A DNA stretch of 64,000 nucleotides from contig NZ_CP109785.1 in NCBI RefSeq assembly GCF_025913575.1, positions 310,001 to 374,000 on the forward strand, written 5' to 3'. Positions within the stretch are counted from its first letter, which is position 1. Each line of letters opens with the position of its first letter. Positions 18,692-27,525 of this stretch are shown piece after piece. Below the pieces are notes generated by a model. The model had not been told where the DNA came from and searched no databases. It was given only the letters and a program-made list of their open reading frames with translations. Source of the stretch: Halocatena marina (lineage in GTDB: Archaea > Halobacteriota > Halobacteria > Halobacteriales > Haloarculaceae). The position numbers and the translations under genes are program-made.

Positions 18692-19751
18692 GACGGACGC
18701 CTATGTGGCCCTCGAAGGTGGGCGTGTGGTCGAAGCACGCGCTCGTGCTCCTGGCTGTACACGCGGTGAACTGGTGTTCACGACCGCCTATACGGGGTAT
18801 GAAGAGAGTCTCACCGATCCTTCGTATGAGGAGCAGGTACTCACGTTCTCCTACCCTCTCATTGGGAACTACGGTGTCCGACCCGAACGATTCGAGTCAG
18901 ACCGTGTTCATCCACGCGCAGTTGTCGCCCGCGAACTCACCGACGATGTGGCGTCGTGGCTGACCGAAGCAGAAATCCCCGCTATCGATCATCTCGACAC
19001 ACGTGAACTCGTCATCGGAATCCGCGAGGAGGGTGCGATGAAATGTGGCATCGCTGTTGGTGAGGATGTCACCGCAGAAGACGCGCTCGCTGAACTCGAT
19101 CAGTGTCAAGGGATGAGCGAGCACACGGATATCGGATCGCAAGTTTCGGTGGACGGACAGACATCGTACAACCGTGATGGAGACGGACCGACTGTTGCGC
19201 TCATCGACTGTGGTGCAAAGGGGTCGATCATCACCTCGTTGATCGAACGCGATGCGACCGTTCACGTCTTCCCCTACGACGCGACTGAGGACGACATCGC
19301 CGAACTGTCTCCGGACGTATTGTTCATCTCGAATGGACCCGGCGATCCGAAGAACTTCGAGGCGGCCGGCGATCTCGTGCAGTCGTACGCGGGGGAGGTG
19401 CCGCTTGCCGGTATCTGTCTCGGGCAGCAGGTCATCGCAGAAGCGCTCGGTGGCGACACCGAGAAGATGACCTTCGGTCACCGGGGTGTCAACCAACCCG
19501 TCCGTGACCTCCGAACGGAACAAGTCGTCATGACGACACAGAATCACGGCTACACCGTCTCCGAACCCGGTGATCTCGAAGTCACGCAGGTCAATGTCAA
19601 CGACGGCACCCCAGAGGGTCTCGACAGCGAAGATCTCGGTATTATCACCCGACAGTATCATCCCGAGGCAAATCCCGGTCCCCACGACACGCTCGGATTT
19701 TTCGATGATGTGCTGACGATGGCCAAAACAACTGCTCCGACCGCTAATTGA
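18690..19751 (+). CDS. carA: carbamoyl-phosphate synthase small (glutaminase) subunit
   Basis: CarA releases ammonia from glutamine for carbamoyl phosphate, the precursor of arginine and pyrimidines. The protein has 353 residues. The N-terminal CarA domain (FTTAYTGYEESLTDPSY) is followed by a class I glutamine amidotransferase with the nucleophile elbow GICLGQQ, the GHRGVNQPV region and the HPE catalytic pair (YHPEANPGP). The transcript is probably leaderless, with a weak TATA (GATTAAG, 18658-18664). Its partner carB lies 0.7 kb away on the opposite strand. Confidence 0.97.
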   Translation: MTDAYVALEGGRVVEARARAPGCTRGELVFTTAYTGYEESLTDPSYEEQVLTFSYPLIGNYGVRPERFESDRVHPRAVVARELTDDVASWLTEAEIPAIDHLDTRELVIGIREEGAMKCGIAVGEDVTAEDALAELDQCQGMSEHTDIGSQVSVDGQTSYNRDGDGPTVALIDCGAKGSIITSLIERDATVHVFPYDATEDDIAELSPDVLFISNGPGDPKNFEAAGDLVQSYAGEVPLAGICLGQQVIAEALGGDTEKMTFGHRGVNQPVRDLRTEQVVMTTQNHGYTVSEPGDLEVTQVNVNDGTPEGLDSEDLGIITRQYHPEANPGPHDTLGFFDDVLTMAKTTAPTAN

Positions 19752-19866
19752 TCTCGCTCTCCGACGATTTTCATCGAGTACCGGTCGTACTCGTCCCTAT
19801 TCTGCTGAACCATCGACTCCAGTCCGGAACGGAGTCTCTGTGGATCGAGACAACTGTCTGAGGAGC

Positions 19867-20403
19867 TCAGATTTCGTGTGCCGCGCGGATCGCGCTCGCA
19901 GCGGTCTCGTCCGCTCGGCGGACGATCTCGGCCTCGATCGTCGCTGGATCGACAGTCGTTCGACTCGTGTGTGAAAGGACGATGTGTGCGATTTCGACGG
20001 GAAGTCCGGCTTGTGAGACGACGTGAACGCCGTAATGAGGATGGCCGATCAGCCGTCCGATTTCGGTTTCGTTCATTCCGTCGAACTCATAGAGTTTCGA
20101 AACGTCGTGTACCAGTGCGCCCGCGATGACCGTCTCCATCGAGATATCGTATCCCCGATCGATGAACACTTCTGCGAGCGCAATTGCCCCCTGCGTTACG
20201 TCTCTCACGTGTGGGACGAGTCGTTCGTCCGGCAGGTTAAGTGTCCGCTGTGCTGGCGGAAACCACGGGAGCGATTCGAGATCATCGATACCATTGTCCT
20301 CCATAGCCGTCACCCACGCTTTCCGCACGCCTGCCCGGAGATCATCGCTTTCTATGACTGTGAGTTCGGGAAATGTTCGTTCGATCGTGTTGCTGTCAGT
20401 CAC
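19867..20403 (-). CDS. HD-domain phosphohydrolase
   Basis: A 178-residue HD-superfamily protein. The metal-binding core includes the tandem His-Asp in AGALVHDVSKLYEF, and further histidines follow in RLIGHPHYGVHV and HIVLSHTSRTTVD. Such proteins hydrolyse nucleotides or phosphomonoesters, but the substrate cannot be deduced. It lies between the convergent carA and carB genes, on the carB strand, 61 bases downstream of carB, so it may be cotranscribed with carB. Confidence 0.85.
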   Translation of the reverse strand: MTDSNTIERTFPELTVIESDDLRAGVRKAWVTAMEDNGIDDLESLPWFPPAQRTLNLPDERLVPHVRDVTQGAIALAEVFIDRGYDISMETVIAGALVHDVSKLYEFDGMNETEIGRLIGHPHYGVHVVSQAGLPVEIAHIVLSHTSRTTVDPATIEAEIVRRADETAASAIRAAHEI

Positions 20404-20464
20404 GTCTCGAACTGGCGCTATAAGATAAAAAATTCAGCCCCTCTCGTTTGATCCTCGCTCGCGG

Positions 20465-23400
20465 TCACTCAGATTCAGATTCAGATTCTGATTTTGGTTG
20501 TCCCCAGTATTCTTCGCGGGTTGGTCGATCGCCGACGGCCATCACGTCGAGTGGTTCCTCGCTCGCAGTGATGGCATCGAGTGCGGCCTTGGCGCTTGGA
20601 ATCGTCGAGAAGTACGTTACCGATTCCTCGACGGCGACTTCGAGTGGTCCCCGTTCTCGCGAGACGATGAGGTCGATTTCATCATCGCGGATGGCCTGTT
20701 CAAACGCCTCATTGTCTTCGAATTCGACGATGTCGAACCGTTCATCGAAGCCTTCGACAGGGAGATCGACGACGGCTGTTCCTTCGCGTGGAACGGGTTT
20801 GCTCGTCGCGTCTTGTGCTTTGTCGTAGGCTTTGCCGAACGAGCGCGCGGTTCCCATGACTTCGCCCGTGGATTTCATTTCCGGACCAAGACGCGGATCG
20901 CTCCCCGGCAGGCGGTCGAACGGAAGGACGACTTCCTTGACGCTCGTATACACCGGGACCTGCTCACTGATGTCGAGGTCTGAGAGTGCCTGCCCTGCCA
21001 TCACTTTCGCAGCGATCTTTGCGATTGGAACGCCGGTCGCCTTCGAGACGAACGGTACAGTGCGCGAAGAGCGTGGATTGGCTTCGAGGACGTACACTTC
21101 TTCGTCTTTCACGGCCAGCTGGACGTTCAACAGGCCGACAGTCGACAGCGCGCTTGCGATGTTCTCGACGACCTCGCGTACCCGGCGGTTGACCGACCGC
21201 CCGAGCGACCGCGGAGGGATCATACAGGCCGAATCACCGGAGTGAACGCCAGCACTCTCGACGTGTTCCATGATCCCGCCAACGAGAACGCTTTCACCGT
21301 CTGAAACCGCATCCACGTCCAATTCGACTGCGTCTTCGAGGAACTCGTCGACGAGAATTGGTTTCTCGGGACTCACGCGAACGGCTTCTCTAATGTACGT
21401 CTGCAGCTCGTCGTCGTCGTAGACGACCTGCATTGCCCGGCCACCGAGAACGTACGAGGGACGGACGAGTACCGGATAACCGAGATCGTGGGCGAGATCG
21501 AGCGCCTCGCTCTCACTTTGTGCTGTCCCGCCCTCCGGCTGGGCGATCTCCAGTTCGTCCATCAGCACATTAAACCGGTCGCGGTCCTCTGCGAGGTCCA
21601 TCGCATCGACGGAGGTTCCGAGGATTGTACAATCCAACTCCCGCCGTTCGAGTTCCGCCTCAAGCGGCGTTCCGATATTAACTGATGTCTGGCCCCCGAA
21701 CTGAACCATCACGCCGTCTGCGCCGGTCTCCTCGATGACGTCGGCAACCTCTTCTGCTGTGATCGGCTCGAAGAACAGTCCATCAGAGGTATCGTAGTCC
21801 GTACTAACCGTTTCCGGGTTGTTGTTCACAACGTGCGCTTCGATACCCTGCTCGCGCAGTGCCTGCACCGCGTGCACCGCACAGTAGTCGAACTCGACTC
21901 CCTGACCGATGCGAATCGGTCCACCGCCAACGACGACACAGCTCTCAACATTCCGATCGACCTGCACCTCGTTGCGACCGATCGATTGTTCGCTCACCGG
22001 ATCACGAGCAGAGTAGTAGTACGGCGTCGAAGCAGCGAACTCGCCAGCGCAGGTGTCGACCTGCTTGAACTGACGATCGACCGCGCTTTCTTCGACCTCC
22101 GTGACCACCGCATCGGAGATTGAACCACCATCTCCGCCGTCCGCAATCCGAGCTGTCAACTCGTCACCGCTACGTTCGGGTTCGTCTTCTCCGTCGCTTT
22201 CGGTAGCGGTCTCACCGTCTTGTTGGTCCGCCTCAGCCAGTGCTGCGACCTGTCGGTTCGTAAAGCCAGTCTCCGCTGCGAGTGTGAAGTCACCGGACTG
22301 TGCGGCGTGTGCGGCGTCCGCGATACGCTTGTAGCGTTCGACGTACCATCGTTCGATGTCCGTTAGTGCAACAACCTCCTCGACGGAATAGCCCCGACTG
22401 AACGCCTCGAACATCGCATAAGCGCGATCGGGCGTTGGCGCTTCGAGGTAGTCGGTTTTTAAGGTACTATCGTCTACCGTCGTCCAATCGGCGCTCGGTT
22501 CGTACTCGCTCGAACGCAGCGCTTTGAGTAGACTCTCTTCGAAGGTGCGGCCGATTGCCATCGCCTCGCCCGTCGATTTCATCGCCGTCCCGAGCGTGAA
22601 TTCGACATCATCGAACTTATCCTTCGGCCATCGAGGCACTTTCGTCACCACGTAGTCGATGGCTGGCTCGAACGCGGCCGTCGTCTCGCCTGTGATCTCG
22701 TTTTCGATCTCGTGTAAGCGCTTTCCAAGCGCGACTTTCGCGGTGACGCGGGCAATCGGATAGCCAGTCGCTTTCGACGCTAGTGCCGAAGAGCGCGAAA
22801 CGCGTGGATTGACCTCCACAACGCGGTATTCGCCACTCGGTGTTCCGTCATCACGCCACGCGAACTGGATGTTACAGCCGCCCTGAATCCCGAGATCGCG
22901 GATGACATCGAGCGCTGCTGTTCGCATCTCCTGATGGCCATCGTCCGGGATGACCTGACTCGGCGTGACCACGACGGACTCACCGGTGTGGATGCCCATC
23001 GGGTCGATGTTCTCCATATTGCAGATGATGATGCACGAATCCGAAGCATCCCGCATCACCTCGTATTCGAGTTCGACCCAGCCCGCAATCGACTCAGTAA
23101 TCTGCACTTCGTGGTTGCGGGACAGTTGGAATCCTTTCCTGACGCGCTCTTTCAGCTCGTCCATCTCTCCGACGACACCGCTTCCGCTCCCACCGAGCGT
23201 GTAGGCTGTCCGCATGATGACCGGCAACCCACCGACGGCCTCGACAGCCGCCTCGACCTCATCGATCGATGTAACCGTCTCCGAGCGCGGTACCGGCTGG
23301 TTGATCGTCTTCATTCGCTCGCGGAATAGATCGCGGTCTTCCGTTGCGTAGATGGTATCGAGCGGTGTCCCCATGATCTCGACATCGCACTCTTCGAGGA

Positions 23401-23713
23401 CGCCTTGCTCTGCAAGCTCTGCCGTGACGTTCAGTCCCGTCTGTCCACCAAGACCGGCGATGACGCCGTCTGGCTCCTCCTTACGAACGATCTCCTCGAT
23501 GGCTTCGGTCGTGATCGGCTCGATGTAGACCGCATCGGCCATCTCGGGATCGGTCATGATCGTCGCAGGGTTGGAGTTGACGAGAACGACTCGGGCTCCT
23601 TCCTCAGAAAGCGCGCGACATGCTTGTGCACCTGAATAATCGAACTCCGCGGCCTGCCCGATCTGTATCGGACCACTCCCGATGAGCAAAATCGTCCGCT
23701 TCTCGTCACTCAT
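20465..23713 (-). CDS. carB: carbamoyl-phosphate synthase large subunit
   Basis: CarB joins bicarbonate, ammonia and two ATP into carbamoyl phosphate. The protein has 1082 residues from the ATG at 23713 (MSDEKRTILLIGSGPIQIGQ); seven upstream codons to 23734 would run through the promoter motif. The two homologous ATP-grasp halves each start with a G-PI-IGQ motif (GSGPIQIGQ and GGGPIRIGQ). They are joined by an acidic, probably disordered linker (about 495-545), a haloarchaeal-style insertion. A C-terminal methylglyoxal-synthase-like regulatory domain follows. The last residues are a Ser-Glu repeat (KSESESESE) coded by a TCAGAT-type hexamer run. Confidence 0.97.
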   Translation of the reverse strand: MSDEKRTILLIGSGPIQIGQAAEFDYSGAQACRALSEEGARVVLVNSNPATIMTDPEMADAVYIEPITTEAIEEIVRKEEPDGVIAGLGGQTGLNVTAELAEQGVLEECDVEIMGTPLDTIYATEDRDLFRERMKTINQPVPRSETVTSIDEVEAAVEAVGGLPVIMRTAYTLGGSGSGVVGEMDELKERVRKGFQLSRNHEVQITESIAGWVELEYEVMRDASDSCIIICNMENIDPMGIHTGESVVVTPSQVIPDDGHQEMRTAALDVIRDLGIQGGCNIQFAWRDDGTPSGEYRVVEVNPRVSRSSALASKATGYPIARVTAKVALGKRLHEIENEITGETTAAFEPAIDYVVTKVPRWPKDKFDDVEFTLGTAMKSTGEAMAIGRTFEESLLKALRSSEYEPSADWTTVDDSTLKTDYLEAPTPDRAYAMFEAFSRGYSVEEVVALTDIERWYVERYKRIADAAHAAQSGDFTLAAETGFTNRQVAALAEADQQDGETATESDGEDEPERSGDELTARIADGGDGGSISDAVVTEVEESAVDRQFKQVDTCAGEFAASTPYYYSARDPVSEQSIGRNEVQVDRNVESCVVVGGGPIRIGQGVEFDYCAVHAVQALREQGIEAHVVNNNPETVSTDYDTSDGLFFEPITAEEVADVIEETGADGVMVQFGGQTSVNIGTPLEAELERRELDCTILGTSVDAMDLAEDRDRFNVLMDELEIAQPEGGTAQSESEALDLAHDLGYPVLVRPSYVLGGRAMQVVYDDDELQTYIREAVRVSPEKPILVDEFLEDAVELDVDAVSDGESVLVGGIMEHVESAGVHSGDSACMIPPRSLGRSVNRRVREVVENIASALSTVGLLNVQLAVKDEEVYVLEANPRSSRTVPFVSKATGVPIAKIAAKVMAGQALSDLDISEQVPVYTSVKEVVLPFDRLPGSDPRLGPEMKSTGEVMGTARSFGKAYDKAQDATSKPVPREGTAVVDLPVEGFDERFDIVEFEDNEAFEQAIRDDEIDLIVSRERGPLEVAVEESVTYFSTIPSAKAALDAITASEEPLDVMAVGDRPTREEYWGQPKSESESESE

Positions 23714-23725
23714 TATCCGATAGCA

Positions 23726-23740
23726 TACGTACATCGTAAT
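23726..23740 (-). promoter_or_regulatory. promoter-proximal motif at carB
   Basis: TACGTACATCGTAAT (written on the plus strand) differs at one base from the carA start motif. It lies between the probable TATA box (CTTATTAC on the minus strand, about 28 bases before the carB ATG) and the start codon, a repressor-like position. Confidence 0.5.
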
Positions 23741-23774
23741 AAGTCCGGCGGATTTCTACGAAAGACGGAATTGA

Positions 23775-23791
23775 ATTACGAATTTCGGAAC
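23775..23791 (-). promoter_or_regulatory. degenerate copy of the carA palindrome upstream of carB
   Basis: ATTACGA-ATT-TCGGAAC has the same 7-3-7 layout as the palindrome upstream of carA, with 5 of 7 bases kept in the second arm. Its centre is 50 bases from the promoter-proximal motif, against 53 at carA. Confidence 0.45.
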
Positions 23792-23815
23792 GCGCGATAC
23801 AGGTATTATGATGGC

Positions 23816-24202
23816 TTACCGCCCGTAGTATCCCCACGCCACACCAGTGAATGCCAGTATTGCCCCACTTGCTCCACCGATGTAGCGTCCGTATGGCATC
23901 CCAAGCGACCCTCCGGCCATCGAACCACCAACAGCAGCAACCGTAATCACAGCGAGCAAGAAAATGCCAGCTATCCACTCTGTTGTCAGTTCTCGAACAT
24001 CCATTGAGTCCGTCTCAGTGCTTACGGTTCCCTGATTCGGAGATGTCGTGTCGGAGAAGAAGCCTTGAACGGCCGCGAACAGGCCGATTAGCAGGCCGAA
24101 CGTCGTCACCGCGATACTGGCTATTCCCATATTCAAGAAACCGCCATACAGTACCACTAGTATCGCAGCCAGCTCGACGAGTATCGCTTTTTGTACATGC
24201 AT
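23816..24202 (-). CDS. small membrane protein of unknown function
   Basis: A 128-residue protein with four predicted membrane helices and a Ser/Thr-rich loop between the second and third. The start at 24202 (MHVQKAILVELAAIL) is chosen because an AT-rich promoter-like stretch lies 25-40 bases upstream; an in-frame ATG at 24277 would add 25 residues through that stretch. The last two helices are Gly-rich (GGSMAGGSLGMPYGRYIGGASGA). It is the first gene upstream of carB's promoter on the same strand. I recognise no family. Confidence 0.6.
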   Translation of the reverse strand: MHVQKAILVELAAILVVLYGGFLNMGIASIAVTTFGLLIGLFAAVQGFFSDTTSPNQGTVSTETDSMDVRELTTEWIAGIFLLAVITVAAVGGSMAGGSLGMPYGRYIGGASGAILAFTGVAWGYYGR

Positions 24203-24309
24203 GTCCGATCTTTCTAAAATATCGGATAAAGTATTTTCTATTAGAGTGGTTACCCGCGTCACTAATCTGATCATCACTCTGCGGTCGGACGAGGATATCT
24301 TCGGAACGT

Positions 24310-24531
24310 TCAGTTGTGCCGGATTCGGTATCGGTAGGGCCGATCGGGAATAACCTCGACCTCTGTCCCGGCGTATCGACCGAGAATCGTGGCGACTTTG
24401 TGTGCACTGTCGAACGCTTCCCCGTGCTCATCGAGTAGATCGAGAATTTCGCGCGCGGTCAGTGGCTCGTCCGGCTCGACTTCCAGAAGCACACTACGGA
24501 TCCGTTCGAACTCACCCCGGCGTAAATGCAT
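24310..24531 (-). CDS. small winged-helix-like protein
   Basis: A 73-residue protein, MHLRRGEFERIRSVLLEV onward. The segment LTAREILDLLDEHGEAFDSA then HKVATILGRYAG has the spacing of a helix-turn-helix, and the C-terminal VEVIPDRPYRYRI looks like a beta wing. It may be a small DNA-binding regulator of a kind common in haloarchaea. The start at 24531 is supported by a TATA-like element (read on the minus strand, around 24555-24566) 29 bases upstream, giving a leaderless mRNA. Function unknown. Confidence 0.65.
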   Translation of the reverse strand: MHLRRGEFERIRSVLLEVEPDEPLTAREILDLLDEHGEAFDSAHKVATILGRYAGTEVEVIPDRPYRYRIRHN

Positions 24532-24795
24532 ACATATATACAGAGACCCAAGCAACATAAATATAATACTTTGTCAGACTCCTTCTTATACGGTCTGAGG
24601 GGAAATTAACGGATGGGTGTATTGTAATTCATTCTGGAGAAGACAATTTCCATGTTGAACGCAGCGACACGACCCAACCGACAGCAGTGAGAAAGCATCC
24701 ATCGACCTTCCTATCCGAAAGAATGATAGACGTATACTAACTGGGGTGAACCAGATCCGCCGTGGCTGTTACCCTTGAGCTTTATTCGTTAGCTA

Positions 24796-25932
24796 TCAGC
24801 GACTGAATTCGATCGCTGCGCCCTGTCCGAAGCCGACACATTCGGTCGCAATGCCGCGTTCTGTGTCTTGTTTCTCCATTTCGTGGAGAAGGGTAACGGG
24901 GAGCCGAGCACCGCTGGCACCGAGTGGGTGGCCAATGGCGATGGCACCGCCGTTGACGTTGAATTTCTCGTCGTCGATACCAAGTTGGCGCTGACAGTAG
25001 ACAGTCTGGCTTGCAAAGGCCTCGTTCAGTTCGACGAGTCCGTAATCTTCGATCGATCGTCCGTTGCGTTCGAGCAGCCCTTCGACGGCAGGGACAGGAC
25101 CGATACCCATGATCGTGGGGTCAACGCCAGCGACGTTGTTGTCGCCAATTTCAGCCAATACCGGGAGTCCGTGATCCTCGGCGAAGCCCTTGCTCGTGAT
25201 GAGCGTGGCGGCTGCTCCATCAGACACTTGTGAGGCGTTACCCGGCGTAACACTTCCTTCAACTTTGAACACAGTCGGGAGCTCCGCCAGCTTCTCCGCG
25301 GTCGTGCCGGGTCGGAGTCCCTCATCCTCTGTGACTGCCCCCTCGTCGGTGTCGATCGGAATAATCTCGTCGTCGAAGCGTCCTTCCTCGGTCGCCTCAC
25401 AGGCACGCTGTTGGGAGCGAGCGGCGTACTCGTCTTGTGCCTCTCGGGAGATATCAAACTGCTCAGCGACCTCCTCAGCAGTCATGCCCATCTGGAGCAT
25501 GGCAACGTTGTACGCTTCGTTCATGTTCGGGTGAATGTTCTGGCTGTTCTGACCCATTTTCACCCGTGACATGCTTTCGACGCCGCCGGCGATGATCGCA
25601 TCGCGCTGGCCAGCACGGATCGCATCGCTCGCGCTGATGATCGACTGCGCTGAAGAAGCACACCATCGGTTAATAGTCGTCCCGGGAACGCTCTCACCGA
25701 GATCGGACAACAGCGCGATGACACGCGCGAGATTGTTACCCTGCTCTTCGCGCTGCTGAGCACAGCCCCACATCAGGTCATCGATATCCTCACCCGCTAG
25801 CCCCGTCTCGGCGAGGATTTCGTTGATCAGTGGGATCGAAAGATCTTCGCTTCGAACATCGTCAAAGACGCCGCCTTCTTTTCCCTGTGGTGTCCGATAC
25901 GCCTGCACAACGACTGGTGTCGTATCCACCAT
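24796..25932 (-). CDS. thiolase (acetyl-CoA C-acyltransferase)
   Basis: A 378-residue thiolase that condenses or cleaves acyl-CoA with CoA. The acylated cysteine lies in [11 protein letters not shown] (around residue 87), the catalytic His in [17 protein letters not shown], and the second Cys in [14 protein letters not shown]. The length and motifs fit the biosynthetic/degradative thiolase family rather than the sterol carrier X group. Together with the acyl-CoA dehydrogenase at 38.7 kb it indicates fatty-acid or branched-acid oxidation, though the two genes are not linked. It could instead supply acetoacetyl-CoA for mevalonate synthesis. Confidence 0.92.
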   Translation of the reverse strand: MVDTTPVVVQAYRTPQGKEGGVFDDVRSEDLSIPLINEILAETGLAGEDIDDLMWGCAQQREEQGNNLARVIALLSDLGESVPGTTINRWCASSAQSIISASDAIRAGQRDAIIAGGVESMSRVKMGQNSQNIHPNMNEAYNVAMLQMGMTAEEVAEQFDISREAQDEYAARSQQRACEATEEGRFDDEIIPIDTDEGAVTEDEGLRPGTTAEKLAELPTVFKVEGSVTPGNASQVSDGAAATLITSKGFAEDHGLPVLAEIGDNNVAGVDPTIMGIGPVPAVEGLLERNGRSIEDYGLVELNEAFASQTVYCQRQLGIDDEKFNVNGGAIAIGHPLGASGARLPVTLLHEMEKQDTERGIATECVGFGQGAAIEFSR

Positions 25933-26068
25933 ACTCCAACATAACGCTTCATTGTGTTAAAATAGGATACTAACAACTCTCTGCGGGCCGTTTCCGGTTC
26001 ACACCGATTGGGGATTTATTTCCGTGATATACCTAACATATTTTGCGATCGAGACGCACTCCGACGAT

Positions 26069-26076
26069 CTTATACG
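26069..26076 (+). promoter_or_regulatory. TATA box of the AAA ATPase gene
   Basis: CTTATACG is centred 28 bases before the ATG at 26101, as expected for a leaderless haloarchaeal transcript. It supports that start over the in-frame codons from 26008. Confidence 0.6.
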
Positions 26077-26100
26077 CACGCCACGACAACTGTTTGGGGA

Positions 26101-27525
26101 ATGACTGGCCCGGCGCTTGACGTCATCGAATTCATGCTTACGGCCCGCGTCTACAACGAGGATCTCGACTGTGACCCGGGCGATCTCCCACCGTCGTATC
26201 GTCGTGCGTTCTGGCGCACAAACGCCGATTCAGAGGAGTCGGCCGACGATTCGAACAGCGACAGTGGGCGTCGTACGAATGCCCCTGGTAGTATCCAACG
26301 ACCATTGACGGTGACAACGACAAGAATATCGGAGGCGACAGGGCTTTCGCACCCATGGGATGCTGTCTCCGATTTGATGTTCACACAACGAAAGGAGTTC
26401 ACCGGCGAGGTGTCGTTTACTGACGCTGAATTGGCCGAACAGTGGTATCTCAAACGAACCAACGCTGAGCGGCTCATGACGAACCCGACGCTCGTGGCGC
26501 ATTTTGAAGACGAGGTAGAGGATGTCGAGTACGAAGCCGCTCGCGCGATGAACCGACCGATCCACGCCGATCGCGTGTGGATCGATAGCCTTCTCGAGCA
26601 GGTGTTCGACGAAGAGGACGAGGAGATGCTCGATCTCGTCGAGGTGCGCGCGCCCGAAGAGATGGAGATGACGCTCGACGATCTCGTCCTCACGTCCGGT
26701 CAGGAGGCAGAAATACAGAAGATCGTGAAAGCAATTGAGCACCGCGAGTATCTCGCAGAGATCGGTCTCCGCGAGATTGGCAAGCTCCTGTTTGTTGGTC
26801 CACCGGGGACTGGGAAAACGTCGATCGCGCGAGCACTTGCACACGGACTCGATCTACCGTTCGTCGAGGTGAAGCTCTCGATGATCACGAGCCAGTATCT
26901 CGGCGAGACGGCGAAAAACGTGGACAAAGCGTTCGAGGTGGCAAAACGGCTTGCACCGTGTATCTTCTTCATGGATGAGTTCGACTTCGTCGCAAAAACG
27001 CGAGCGAGCGACGAACACGCCGCGATCAAGCGTGCCGTGAACACGCTGCTCAAGTCCATCGACGAAGTCAGCCTCGTCCGTGACGATGTGCTCCTCATCG
27101 GTGCGACAAACCACCCCGACCAACTCGATGCAGCGGCGTGGCGGCGTTTCGATGAGATCGTCAACTTCCCGAAACCAGACGAGCCGATGCGTGCAGACAT
27201 CCTTCGGGTCATCACCCGGAAGATGAAAATCGATGACTTCAACCCCGAACGAATCGCCAGCGAGACCGAAGGACTGACCGGGAGTGACCTTCGACTCGTG
27301 CTCCGAGAAGCCGTCCTCGATGCGCTTACCGAAGAACGAACCACCCTGACCCAAGACGACCTCTTGGCAGCCGTCGATGGCTTCGAAGAACGGGATAATC
27401 TCAAGAATATGGATATGATCAACGGCGATCCCGACGCTCTCATCGCTGGCTCCGGCGCAACAGACGGTGGCCACGAGCGAGGCAACGATCACAGCCACGA
27501 CCACGATCACGATCACGATCACTGA
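26101..27525 (+). CDS. AAA-family ATPase with His/Asp-rich C-terminal tail
   Basis: A 474-residue AAA ATPase. Residues 1-190 form an all-helical acidic N-domain of no known family. The AAA core has Walker A (GPPGTGKT, about 233-240), the pore-loop-like region VKLSMITSQYLGETAKNVDKAFE, Walker B (CIFFMDEFD), sensor 1 (LIGATNHPDQLD) and arginine fingers (AAWRRFDEIV), followed by the helical lid (EGLTGSDLRLVLREA). The C-terminus ends in a run of alternating Asp and His (NDHSHDHDHDHDH), which could bind divalent metal. Its TGA overlaps the ATG of the next gene, a metal-dependent hydrolase, so the two are translated together. The substrate is unknown. Confidence 0.88.
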   Translation: MTGPALDVIEFMLTARVYNEDLDCDPGDLPPSYRRAFWRTNADSEESADDSNSDSGRRTNAPGSIQRPLTVTTTRISEATGLSHPWDAVSDLMFTQRKEFTGEVSFTDAELAEQWYLKRTNAERLMTNPTLVAHFEDEVEDVEYEAARAMNRPIHADRVWIDSLLEQVFDEEDEEMLDLVEVRAPEEMEMTLDDLVLTSGQEAEIQKIVKAIEHREYLAEIGLREIGKLLFVGPPGTGKTSIARALAHGLDLPFVEVKLSMITSQYLGETAKNVDKAFEVAKRLAPCIFFMDEFDFVAKTRASDEHAAIKRAVNTLLKSIDEVSLVRDDVLLIGATNHPDQLDAAAWRRFDEIVNFPKPDEPMRADILRVITRKMKIDDFNPERIASETEGLTGSDLRLVLREAVLDALTEERTTLTQDDLLAAVDGFEERDNLKNMDMINGDPDALIAGSGATDGGHERGNDHSHDHDHDHDH

